Shown piece by piece: positions 6,985 to 12,632 of a DNA stretch of 12,632 nt. The stretch comes from an uncultured Oscillospiraceae bacterium (GTDB lineage Bacteria > Bacillota > Clostridia > Oscillospirales > Acutalibacteraceae). The notes under the pieces are model-generated. The model worked only from the letters and a program-made list of their open reading frames with translations, was not told where the DNA came from and made no database searches. Location of the stretch: the NCBI GenBank assembly GCA_900549155.1, contig URNF01000050.1, positions 1-12,632 on the forward strand. The letters run 5' to 3'. Position 1 is the stretch's first letter. The number at the start of each line of letters is the position of its first letter. The translations under genes and the position numbers were made by a program.

Positions 6985-7811
6985 CATGCCTTATTTTCTG
7001 CGCCGAACAGGCGGATCTTTCTTTTGACCGCTTCTCTGACGGCGTCGACCTTGCGGTCGCGCACGGCGAGATAGGAAAGCCCCTCGTCGAGCGCTTTGCG
7101 CACGGCATCGTCGCCCGCCTTGCACAGGTCGGTGAAGATGTTGACCTTTGCGATGCCCGCCGCGATCGCGTTTTGGAAATCGCTGTCGGAAAGCCCCGAC
7201 CCGCCGTGCAGCACCAGGGGTGCGTCGACGCTTGCGCGGATGTCGCGCAGGCGGTCGAAATGCAGCTTGGGCGGACGCTTGTATGCCCCGTGTGCCGTGC
7301 CGACGGCGACCGCCAGCGCATCGACGCCCGTCGCTGCCAAAAAGCGCTCGGCTTCTTCGACGGTGGTGACGGCGGCGTCCTCGTCGGCAGCCGCCTCGCC
7401 CACATGCCCGATCTCGCCCTCGACCGTTGCGCCGCAGGCGTGCGCGATGCGCACCATCTCGGCGGTGGCAGCGCAGTTTTCGGCATAGGGAAGCGCCGAG
7501 CCGTCAAACATGATGCTCGAAAATCCCAGCTGCAGCGCCTCGATACACCGCTCGAAGGTCAGCCCGTGGTCATAGTGCACGACCACCGGCACGGCGGCGC
7601 GTTTTGCCGCCGCGATGACCGACGGCGCGATGAGCGGCAGATCGCCGTGGGGCAGCAGCACCTCTGCCGTCCCGATGATGATGGGCGCAGAAAGCGCCTC
7701 TGCCGCTTCGATCGCGGCTTGCAGCATGTCGGTGTCGGTGGTGTTGAAAAGCCCGACGGCATAGTGCTCCTTTTGCGCTTTGCCGAGAACGGCATCTAAA
7801 TTGACCAGCAT
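6984..7811 (-). CDS. Class II ketose-bisphosphate aldolase (FbaA/GatY/KbaY type)
   Basis: A 275-residue, Zn-dependent cytoplasmic aldolase that splits a ketose 1,6-bisphosphate (fructose or tagatose type) into dihydroxyacetone phosphate and an aldehyde such as glyceraldehyde 3-phosphate. Visible motifs: VVVHYDHG, where Asp81 is the expected catalytic base and His82 a Zn ligand; GFSSIMFDGS (96-105); VEGEIGHVG (130-138); VGTAHGAYK, where His174 is a Zn ligand; and LVLHGGSGLSD, where His202 is a Zn ligand. All expected active-site residues are present and the length is normal. ATG 7811-7809 follows AGGGGGA by 6 bases. The start overlaps the end of the PfkB gene by 16 bases, which suggests translational coupling. 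It is the last gene of the operon, directly before the terminator. Fructose versus tagatose stereospecificity cannot be read from the sequence. Confidence 0.93.
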   Translation of the reverse strand: MLVNLDAVLGKAQKEHYAVGLFNTTDTDMLQAAIEAAEALSAPIIIGTAEVLLPHGDLPLIAPSVIAAAKRAAVPVVVHYDHGLTFERCIEALQLGFSSIMFDGSALPYAENCAATAEMVRIAHACGATVEGEIGHVGEAAADEDAAVTTVEEAERFLAATGVDALAVAVGTAHGAYKRPPKLHFDRLRDIRASVDAPLVLHGGSGLSDSDFQNAIAAGIAKVNIFTDLCKAGDDAVRKALDEGLSYLAVRDRKVDAVREAVKRKIRLFGAENKA

Positions 7812-8755
7812 GACGTGTCCCCCTGTGTCAGATAGTTTTCGATGGCGGCAAGACCGCTTGTTGCGTCGGTCGTGCGAAGCGACATCGCGGCTGCCACGCG
7901 TCCGTAGTGCAAAATGTCGCGGTCGGAAAGCCCGCGGCTGACGGCAAGCAGCGCCCCGGCGCAAAACGCGTCGCCCGCCCCTGTCGTCCCTTTAATATAC
8001 CCCGTCGGCAGCGACAGCGCGGGGAGCACGGTGACGCCGTCTCTGCCGCAACAGACCGCGCCGTCTCTGTGGTGCAGAATGACCTTTTCCCGCACGCCGC
8101 GCGCCAGGAGCGCCGCCGCGATCTGCGGGAGATTGTCGGCGGTCGGGGCAATGCCCGCCAGCCCGCCGCCTTCTGTTTCGTTGACGATGAGATAGTCGAC
8201 AAGCGGCAAAAAGGGCAGCACCTGACGGTAGCGGTCGCTTTCCTCGCTCACAAGGTCGACGGACGTTTTGATGCCGCAGTCGGTCGCCGCCTGCAGAATG
8301 TCCCGCGCGTCGCCCGCGTCGATCTTCTCGAGCAGCAGAAGATAGCCGAGATGCAAAAGCCCGACGGGAAGACGGTCGGTCGGCACGTCCGCCGCGCAAA
8401 GCTGCGCCGCCGCGCCGGGATAGGTGAAAAACGTGCGCTGTCCGCCGGCAACGCTGATGACCTGCGTGTGCGCGGTCGCGCTGTGCGGCAGGGTGCGGAT
8501 ATATCGTGTGTCCACGCCTGCGGCGGAGAGGGTGTCCGTGATGAACGTGCCGTCCGCGTCGCTCCCGACGCACCCCACCGCGAAAACGGGGAGCGCGGGG
8601 CACAGGCGCTTGAGGTCGACAGCGACGTTCGGCACACACCCGCCGACCGCTTTGGACACGGCGGCAATCTGCACAAGCGCGCCCTCTTTGGGATAGGCGG
8701 GCACGGTGGACAGGTGATCCACGAGCATCGTTCCCGCAACGGCAATCCCGCGCAT
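7796..8755 (-). CDS. PfkB-family (ribokinase-like) carbohydrate kinase
   Basis: A 319-residue cytoplasmic sugar kinase. The first PfkB signature region is GGCVPNVAVDLKRL (38-51), followed by VGCVGSDADGTFI. The second signature is KGTTGAGDAFCAGAL (255-269), with the GAGD anion hole at 259-262 and Asp262 as catalytic base. NETE at 192-195 matches the NxxE Mg-binding motif. Start: ATG 8755-8753 begins one base after the stop of the upstream gene and has GGAG 10 bases before it; an upstream in-frame ATG seven codons earlier lies inside that gene and is rejected. The next gene makes an aldolase of bisphosphates, so the likely reaction is phosphorylation of a ketose 6-phosphate (fructose 6-P or tagatose 6-P) at C1. 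Other sugar-phosphate substrates are possible. Confidence 0.92.
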   Translation of the reverse strand: MRGIAVAGTMLVDHLSTVPAYPKEGALVQIAAVSKAVGGCVPNVAVDLKRLCPALPVFAVGCVGSDADGTFITDTLSAAGVDTRYIRTLPHSATAHTQVISVAGGQRTFFTYPGAAAQLCAADVPTDRLPVGLLHLGYLLLLEKIDAGDARDILQAATDCGIKTSVDLVSEESDRYRQVLPFLPLVDYLIVNETEGGGLAGIAPTADNLPQIAAALLARGVREKVILHHRDGAVCCGRDGVTVLPALSLPTGYIKGTTGAGDAFCAGALLAVSRGLSDRDILHYGRVAAAMSLRTTDATSGLAAIENYLTQGDTSCWSI

Positions 8756-8756
8756 G

Positions 8757-9692
8757 TCAGTTACACTCCGCGACAAGCGGACCTGCCAGCTCTTTGAGAT
8801 AGAACAGCTTGCCCGGCAGGGTCGGCATGAATGTGGACGGGATGTGGCGGTCGGCGCCGTGATGCAGGGTGGTGAGGAAGCTCATGCCCTGCCAGCCCAT
8901 CCCTCTGCCGAGTGCGCCGTCCGCGCCGCCGATGCAGAAGTCCGCCTGCAAAAACAGCTTGGGGCCGATGGTGTTGGCGCGGCAGGGAACGAGGGTGGTG
9001 CGGCTTTTGAAGCTGGTGATGGCGTTTTGCTCGATCGTGAGCGGGTGCAGCTTCGCGCCGAGACGGTAGGGCGCTTCGCGCCACTGTTCCTCGGTTGCAT
9101 AGTCGGCGGCAAAGTGCGGCTCCCAAAAGGCGATGTGGCACATTCTGCCGATGCCGTAGACCAGCACCAGCCGTGCACCCTCTGCCTTGAGCGCGGCGAT
9201 CTTTTCGGGATAGGTGACGAGATTGTCCTTTGTCGCAAAGTTGCGCTGATTTTCGGGGACGGTGCGGTCAAGCTTGCCGAAAAACGCTTCCCTCATGCTG
9301 TATTCAAAGGACGCGGGGTTGTCGGCGGGCAGCGTGTTGCCGTCCCCGTCCGCCCATTCGTCCATGTTGAAGGTCGTGACGTGATCGCAGGGAATTTCCC
9401 AGGCGTTCAGGAAATACACCGCATAGCGATACATCCCCATCGGTCCGACGGGGAGAATGAGCGCGAGCTTTTCGCCCGCGTCGCGGGATCTTTTGATCTG
9501 CAGGGCGATCTCGTGTCCCATCATCATGTTGAAATCCGCAATGTCCTCACAGGCGATCGGCGCAAAATCCCTGTGCCAGAACGCCTCTCTTGCGACGCCC
9601 TTTTCGCAGCAGGCGTCGATTTTTGCCATGTCCCAGCCCGCGGGATAAAATCCCTCAAGCAGCGAGCCCTTGACAGTCGTCATGAAATCCAT
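8757..9692 (-). CDS. NagB/6-phosphogluconolactonase-like sugar-phosphate isomerase or deaminase
   Basis: A 311-residue protein of the NagB/RpiA superfamily. Seen motifs: LPVGPMGMYRYAVYF (80-94), the phosphate-binding segment; TFNMDEWADGDGN (107-119) with Asp111 aligning with the general base of glucosamine-6-phosphate deaminase; and YGIGRMCHIAFWEPHF (179-194), equivalent to GGxGxDGHIAFNEP of NagB. His186 and Glu191 of the latter are kept, but the usual Asp is Met184. It is longer than E. coli NagB (266 residues). ATG 9692 follows GGAGG by 7 bases. The likely job is turning an aminosugar or aldose phosphate into a ketose phosphate, feeding the PfkB kinase next door. Whether it still releases ammonia or only isomerises is open because of the altered residue. 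Confidence 0.87.
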   Translation of the reverse strand: MDFMTTVKGSLLEGFYPAGWDMAKIDACCEKGVAREAFWHRDFAPIACEDIADFNMMMGHEIALQIKRSRDAGEKLALILPVGPMGMYRYAVYFLNAWEIPCDHVTTFNMDEWADGDGNTLPADNPASFEYSMREAFFGKLDRTVPENQRNFATKDNLVTYPEKIAALKAEGARLVLVYGIGRMCHIAFWEPHFAADYATEEQWREAPYRLGAKLHPLTIEQNAITSFKSRTTLVPCRANTIGPKLFLQADFCIGGADGALGRGMGWQGMSFLTTLHHGADRHIPSTFMPTLPGKLFYLKELAGPLVAECN

Positions 9693-9704
9693 CGTCTTTC
9701 CTCC

Positions 9705-10430
9705 TTACGGCAGCAGCCGTTTTGTTGTACCCTTGAGATAGGTCTTGCACAGCCGAAAGCCCTCGGCATAGTCCGCGCCGCACTGATAGCCGCGATAGCG
9801 CGAGCAGGTTTTCACCATGTCGGCAAAGTCGATGCCGTCGTGCTCCTGCATCCAGACAAGCTGGGTCTCGTGGCAGCGCAGCATCTGCAGCTTCAGGTCG
9901 ATCTCCTCCGTGATGTCCACAAATTCGTCCGGCACAAAGTTCACGCCCGCCAGCGTGTCCATATAATAGATGGGCACAAGGCTTGCGGGGGCGCCGTCCT
10001 TTGCACTGAACACGTGCGGATAGTCTGTGTAGTTCGGCAGCGTCGCGGCAAACGACGCGTCAAACACCAGGCGGGACACCGCCGTGTGATCCGGCATATA
10101 GTCGTCGGGGTTGTGGGTGATGATGACGTCCGGCGCGGCATAGCGGATGACGTCGATGATGCGCTCGCGCGATGCCTTGTTGTTGTCGAAGATAGAAAGA
10201 TCCTCAAAATCCGCGCAGATCACCTCGATGCCCGCCAGCGCGCCCGCCCGCTTTGCTTCGTTTTTCCGCATGACGGCGAGGGTGTCCGGCGGGATCTCCA
10301 CATGCCCCAGATTGCCGTTTGAAACATGGCACACCGTCACGCGGTCGCCGCGCTTCACGCATTTTGCCAGCGTCCCCGCGCACGCGATCTCCACGTCGTC
10401 GGGATGACAGCCGACAGCCAAAATGTTCAC
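9705..10430 (-). CDS. PIG-L/LmbE-family Zn-dependent N-deacetylase
   Basis: A 241-residue enzyme of the PIG-L family, which removes N-acetyl groups from GlcNAc-type substrates. Zn-binding motif one is GCHPDDVEIACAGT (7-20) with His9 and Asp12. The family's RxxE segment is at RKNEAKRAGA (55-64). The second motif is ITHNPDDYMPDHTAV (104-118) with His115 as the third ligand. No signal peptide is seen, so it acts in the cytoplasm. Start: GTG 10430-10428 lies 8 bases after AAAAAGGAG; the GTG and TTG just upstream overlap or crowd that site. It is the first gene of the four-gene operon, 12 bases before the NagB-like gene. NagB-like and LmbE-like domains occur fused in Bacteroidetes proteins (PRK02122 type), which supports a shared amino-sugar pathway. 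Thiol-cofactor roles (BshB/MshB type) are less likely in this setting. Confidence 0.9.
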   Translation of the reverse strand: MNILAVGCHPDDVEIACAGTLAKCVKRGDRVTVCHVSNGNLGHVEIPPDTLAVMRKNEAKRAGALAGIEVICADFEDLSIFDNNKASRERIIDVIRYAAPDVIITHNPDDYMPDHTAVSRLVFDASFAATLPNYTDYPHVFSAKDGAPASLVPIYYMDTLAGVNFVPDEFVDITEEIDLKLQMLRCHETQLVWMQEHDGIDFADMVKTCSRYRGYQCGADYAEGFRLCKTYLKGTTKRLLP

Positions 10431-10461
10431 ACGCAACACTCCTTTTTCGTTTTCTGTCTTG

Positions 10462-10490
10462 ATGATACAAAAAAGACGGTTGCAAGACAA
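10462..10490 (-). promoter_or_regulatory. Probable promoter of the deacetylase-aldolase operon
   Basis: On the minus strand TTGTCT (10490-10485), a 17-bp spacer and TATCAT (10467-10462) lie 31 bases before the GTG start. The boxes are weaker than the divergent promoter's, consistent with a promoter that needs an activator. Confidence 0.5.
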
Positions 10491-10508
10491 GGCAAAAACG
10501 GGTATACT
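10480..10508 (+). promoter_or_regulatory. Promoter of the second AraC gene
   Basis: TTGCAA (10480-10485), a 17-bp spacer and TATACT (10503-10508) are near consensus. The -35 box touches the -35 box of the operon promoter on the other strand, so one regulator site could affect both. Confidence 0.75.
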
Positions 10509-10516
10509 ATGTATAC
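10502..10516. promoter_or_regulatory. Candidate operator GTATAC-TAT-GTATAC
   Basis: Two copies of the self-complementary hexamer GTATAC, separated by three bases, overlap the -10 box of the AraC promoter. This would suit autorepression by the AraC protein. Binding is inferred; the motif partly reflects the TATACT -10 box itself. Confidence 0.35.
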
Positions 10517-10537
10517 GATCGGATACGGGGTGAAAAT

Positions 10538-11428
10538 ATGGGGGACAATTTTGAACGCCTGGGCTTTGACACGGTGTTTTCCGTCGAGAGCGTCATCACC
10601 TTTTTCTATATGGAGCTTGAAAAGGGGTTTCGCTATGATGGGGAGCGGCACGATTTTTGGGAGATGGTGTATGTCGACAAGGGCGCGGTGATCTGCACGG
10701 CGGGGGAGAACCGCTTTGTGCTCAAAAGCGGCGAGGCGACGTTTCACCGCCCGAATGAGTTTCACAATCTCATGGGCAACGGCACGGACGCGGCGAACAT
10801 CAGCATCGTCACCTTTGATTGCCACAGCCCTGCCATGGACGCCTTTGACGGCAAGATCTTCAAGCCCACCGCGGCGGAAAGGCAGCTTCTGTCCCGCCTG
10901 TTTTCCGAGGGGCTTTCCGCTTTTGCGATGGAGGATCCACACAACCCGCTCATCCAGCGGATGCAAAAAAAGCCCGACGCCCCGTTCGGGAGCAGTCAGG
11001 CAGCGAAAAATTTTCTGGAGCTGTTTCTGATCGAGCTGTATCGCAGCGGCTTTACCGCCACAAAGACCCAGCGGGTGAGCGGGGTCATCGACGGCGTCGA
11101 GGTGGCGGGGCAGGTGCGGGAAATTCTGGAATATCTGCAGGCGCACCTGCGGGAAAAGCAAAAAATTTCCGACATCGCGCGCAGCCTGCATATCGGCGAG
11201 AGTCAGGTGAAAAAGTGCTTTGCGCAGTTTGCCGACGGCGGCGTCATGCACTATTTCACCGCCATGAAGATCAAGGAAGCGCGGCGGCTCATCCGCGAGG
11301 GCGAAAGGAACATGGCGGACATCGCGGGCTATCTGGGGTTTGACACCCCGCAGTATTTCTCCCGCTGCTTTTTGCGCTTTTCCGGCATGACGCCGAGCGA
11401 ATATAAAAAGTCGATCACGTCATTTTGA
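10538..11428 (+). CDS. AraC-family transcriptional regulator, divergent from the sugar operon
   Basis: A 296-residue protein. The N-terminal part looks like a cupin sensing domain (RHDFWEMVYVDKGAV, then LKSGEATFHRPNEFHNL). The C-terminal part has the AraC double HTH (about 195-296): KISDIARSLHIGESQVKKCF, then MADIAGYLGFDTPQYFSRCF, closing with SGMTPSEYKKS. ATG 10538 is preceded by GGGGTG six to eleven bases upstream. It is transcribed away from the four-gene operon with abutting promoters, the classic layout for a regulator of that operon. The probable effector is a substrate or intermediate of the pathway; this is inference. It is not close in sequence to the other AraC protein in the window. 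Confidence 0.93.
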   Translation: MGDNFERLGFDTVFSVESVITFFYMELEKGFRYDGERHDFWEMVYVDKGAVICTAGENRFVLKSGEATFHRPNEFHNLMGNGTDAANISIVTFDCHSPAMDAFDGKIFKPTAAERQLLSRLFSEGLSAFAMEDPHNPLIQRMQKKPDAPFGSSQAAKNFLELFLIELYRSGFTATKTQRVSGVIDGVEVAGQVREILEYLQAHLREKQKISDIARSLHIGESQVKKCFAQFADGGVMHYFTAMKIKEARRLIREGERNMADIAGYLGFDTPQYFSRCFLRFSGMTPSEYKKSITSF

Positions 11429-11430
11429 AA

Positions 11431-11478
11431 TTTGCTGTTGAATTTTAAGTAAAAAACGGATATACTGATAACAGCAAA
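11431..11478. promoter_or_regulatory. 9-bp inverted repeat flanking the toxin-antitoxin promoter
   Basis: TTTGCTGTT (11431-11439) and AACAGCAAA (11470-11478) are perfect inverted copies with a 30-base gap. They bracket the -35 and -10 boxes, a placement suited to autorepression by the antitoxin or toxin-antitoxin complex. Binding is inferred. Confidence 0.5.
11438..11466 (+). promoter_or_regulatory. Promoter of the toxin-antitoxin operon
   Basis: TTGAAT (11438-11443), a 17-bp spacer and TATACT (11461-11466) lie 30 bases before the antitoxin ATG. Confidence 0.75.
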
Positions 11479-11496
11479 CAGAAAAGGAGAGGTCAT

Positions 11497-11751
11497 ATGC
11501 CGAACATCAAACCGGTTTCCGATCTGAGAAACTATAACGAGGTTTTGCGCGATATCGCTGTCGGGGAGCCCGTTTTTCTCACGAAAAACGGCAGAGGACG
11601 CTATGCGATCGTGGACATAGTTGAATACGAAAAGACAAAAGCCGTTGTGAAGCTGATGGGTGAACTGATGAAAGGGGAAGCCGCTGCCGGGACGGACGGA
11701 TTTCAAAGCATTGCAGAGGTGGAAAGGCTGCTGGGGACGGAAAATATATAA
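11497..11751 (+). CDS. Phd/YefM-family antitoxin
   Basis: An 84-residue protein. The N-terminal half (IKPVSDLRNYNEVLRDIAVG, then EPVFLTKNGRGRYAIVDIVE) is the Phd/YefM DNA-binding and dimerisation domain. The C-terminal part (about 50-84) would wrap and neutralise the toxin. ATG 11497 follows AAAAGGAGAGG closely, a strong ribosome site. It is the first gene of a two-gene operon and overlaps the toxin reading frame. Members normally repress their own promoter together with the toxin, which fits the inverted repeat around the promoter. Confidence 0.92.
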   Translation: MPNIKPVSDLRNYNEVLRDIAVGEPVFLTKNGRGRYAIVDIVEYEKTKAVVKLMGELMKGEAAAGTDGFQSIAEVERLLGTENI

Positions 11752-12058
11752 CATCGTATTTTCGCCCGAAGCCGTAGAGGATCTGAAAGAAACAAAGCGG
11801 TATATTGCCGAGGAATTGTGCAGTGAGCAAGCCGCGACAAAAACGGTGTCCCAAATCATGAAAAATTTGCGGATGCTGTCTGCGCATCCGCAAATGGGAC
11901 CGTCGCTCTCGACCGTGGTCGACCTCGACACGGATTACCGTTTTTTGGTGTGTGGGAACTATATTGCTTTTTACAAATTTGAGCAACGGGAAATTCGTAT
12001 CATAAGAGTGCTCTATGCCCGCCGAAATTATATGCAGATGCTTTTCGGCAAAGGATAA
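11711..12058 (+). CDS. RelE/ParE-family toxin with an irregular start codon
   Basis: The conserved toxin begins with (I)YNIVFSPEAVEDLKETKRY and continues to TDYRFLVCGNYIAFYKFE and IRVLYARRNYMQML, the usual RelE/ParE fold ending. Family members are ribosome-dependent RNases or gyrase poisons; which applies here cannot be told. In close family members the protein starts M-Y at this point, but here the codon at 11744-11746 is ATA. The only standard start in frame upstream is TTG 11711, given here, which makes an 11-residue extension that is just antitoxin sequence in another frame and has no good ribosome site. Starting at ATA gives 104 residues, the normal length, with GGGGACGG just upstream. 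Translation may therefore be weak, or the toxin may be silenced. The frame ends two bases before the convergent gene. Confidence 0.85.
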   Translation: MQRWKGCWGRKIYNIVFSPEAVEDLKETKRYIAEELCSEQAATKTVSQIMKNLRMLSAHPQMGPSLSTVVDLDTDYRFLVCGNYIAFYKFEQREIRIIRVLYARRNYMQMLFGKG

Positions 12059-12060
12059 AA

Positions 12061-12632
12061 TCACTTTGACGTCGTGCCGTCCCACGTCGGCAGGGCGGTG
12101 AGACAGCGGGCTTCGACCGCGGGGACATACAGCTCGCCGAAAAGCGGCATTCCCTTTTCGCGCGCGTCGGTGAGGAAATCGTCGCGCAGCCGCACGGTAA
12201 AGCAGTAGTAGGGCATATAGTGGCTGTCGGCGTGGCTTGTGCGATAGACAAGCGCGACCTTTTCCGGCGCGATCGTTTCCGGCAGCTTTTCGCCGACGTC
12301 GGTGATGAAGTTGCCGTTTTGCAAGCGCAGCTTTGCTTCGTCGAGGGAAATGATCGGATAGTCGCCGACCTTTTTTGCGCGGTCATACGCAAAAATGCGC
12401 ACAAGATCGATGCTGCCGCCATCCTCGGTCGGATAGACATAGGTGCGGCAAAGCTGAAAGTTCAGAAACTGCTGCTTTTCGCTGCCATCGGCGTCATAAA
12501 AGGCGACGGTGTAGCCTGTCGGCTTTGCAAAGATATCGTATTCCCCGCCCGCCAAGACGGCGCGGGGATTTTTCATGTCCAAAAGAGCGGAAAATGCCTT
12601 TTTGAGCGACGGGATGCAGGCGGTCGCCTGTT
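12061..12632 (-). CDS. Unrecognised protein, C-terminal part; N-terminus beyond window edge
   Basis: The frame is open from the right edge to a TGA at 12063-12061, about 189 residues. An internal ATG at the DMKNP segment (near 12576) is unlikely to be the true start because coding-like sequence continues upstream of it (for example CIPSLKKAFSALLD). Recognisable segments are PIISLDEAKLRLQNGNFI, VALVYRTSHADSHYMPYYCF and PLFGELYVPAVEAR. The DEAK...LxNG and Y-M-P-Y-Y-x-F pattern recalls PepSY/YycI-like extracytoplasmic proteins and clostridial lipoproteins of unknown function, but I cannot assign a family. No membrane segment lies in the visible part. It converges on the toxin gene with a two-base gap and no terminator between them. 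Confidence 0.72.
   Translation of the reverse strand, partial: QATACIPSLKKAFSALLDMKNPRAVLAGGEYDIFAKPTGYTVAFYDADGSEKQQFLNFQLCRTYVYPTEDGGSIDLVRIFAYDRAKKVGDYPIISLDEAKLRLQNGNFITDVGEKLPETIAPEKVALVYRTSHADSHYMPYYCFTVRLRDDFLTDAREKGMPLFGELYVPAVEARCLTALPTWDGTTSK

Noticed and set aside
8754..10322. 522-codon open frame on the plus strand across the sugar operon
   Set aside because: It is a mirror of the PIG-L and NagB-like genes on the other strand, a common effect of GC-rich codons; no ribosome site or motif was seen.
11429..12058. Toxin-antitoxin genes as a sign of a mobile island
   Set aside because: No integrase, attachment repeats or composition shift were seen, and its promoter matches those of the neighbours.

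Overview
The window looks like a chromosomal segment of a GC-rich Bacillota bacterium, most likely an anaerobic gut-type Clostridia. The evidence is purine-rich AAAGGAG ribosome sites, a DUF3048 (YerB-type) lipoprotein, AraC regulators beside glycan enzymes, a GH78 rhamnosidase and a Phd/ParE module of clostridial type. Genus cannot be read from the sequence. Six promoters share TTGNNN, a 16-17 bp spacer and a TATACT -10 box, which supports a single native sigma-A-type background. No tRNA, rRNA, CRISPR array, insertion sequence or phage gene was seen, and no gap without a gene exceeds about 170 bases.

Layout from left to right: (1) 1-1006, minus strand: most of a DUF3048 lipoprotein, running off the left edge. 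(2) 1083-4223: an AraC regulator (minus) divergent from a cytoplasmic GH78 alpha-L-rhamnosidase (plus), with interlocked promoters and an 8-bp inverted repeat between them. A heptanucleotide tandem repeat and a strong terminator follow the rhamnosidase. (3) 4311-5771: a small XRE regulator (minus) divergent from an SGNH esterase (plus), again with an inverted repeat midway between the promoters. (4) 5800-6932: a membrane acyltransferase-3 protein whose likely N-terminus lies in another frame, then a bidirectional terminator at 6945-6984. (5) 6984-10430, minus strand: a tight four-gene operon of PIG-L deacetylase, NagB-like sugar-phosphate isomerase/deaminase, PfkB kinase and class II ketose-bisphosphate aldolase. 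A second AraC regulator (10538-11428) is divergent from it. (6) 11497-12058: a Phd/YefM antitoxin and a RelE/ParE toxin whose expected start codon reads ATA. (7) 12061-12632, minus strand: the C-terminal part of an unrecognised protein running off the right edge.

The most coherent system is the four-gene operon. The enzyme order (N-deacetylation, isomerisation/deamination, phosphorylation of a ketose phosphate, aldol cleavage) matches the logic of N-acetylgalactosamine or N-acetylglucosamine breakdown to triose phosphates. The deacetylase is PIG-L rather than NagA/AgaA, and the NagB-like enzyme lacks one residue of the usual active-site relay. The substrate is inferred, not shown. Together with the rhamnosidase, SGNH esterase and AraC regulators, the window reads as a carbohydrate-scavenging neighbourhood without visible transporters.
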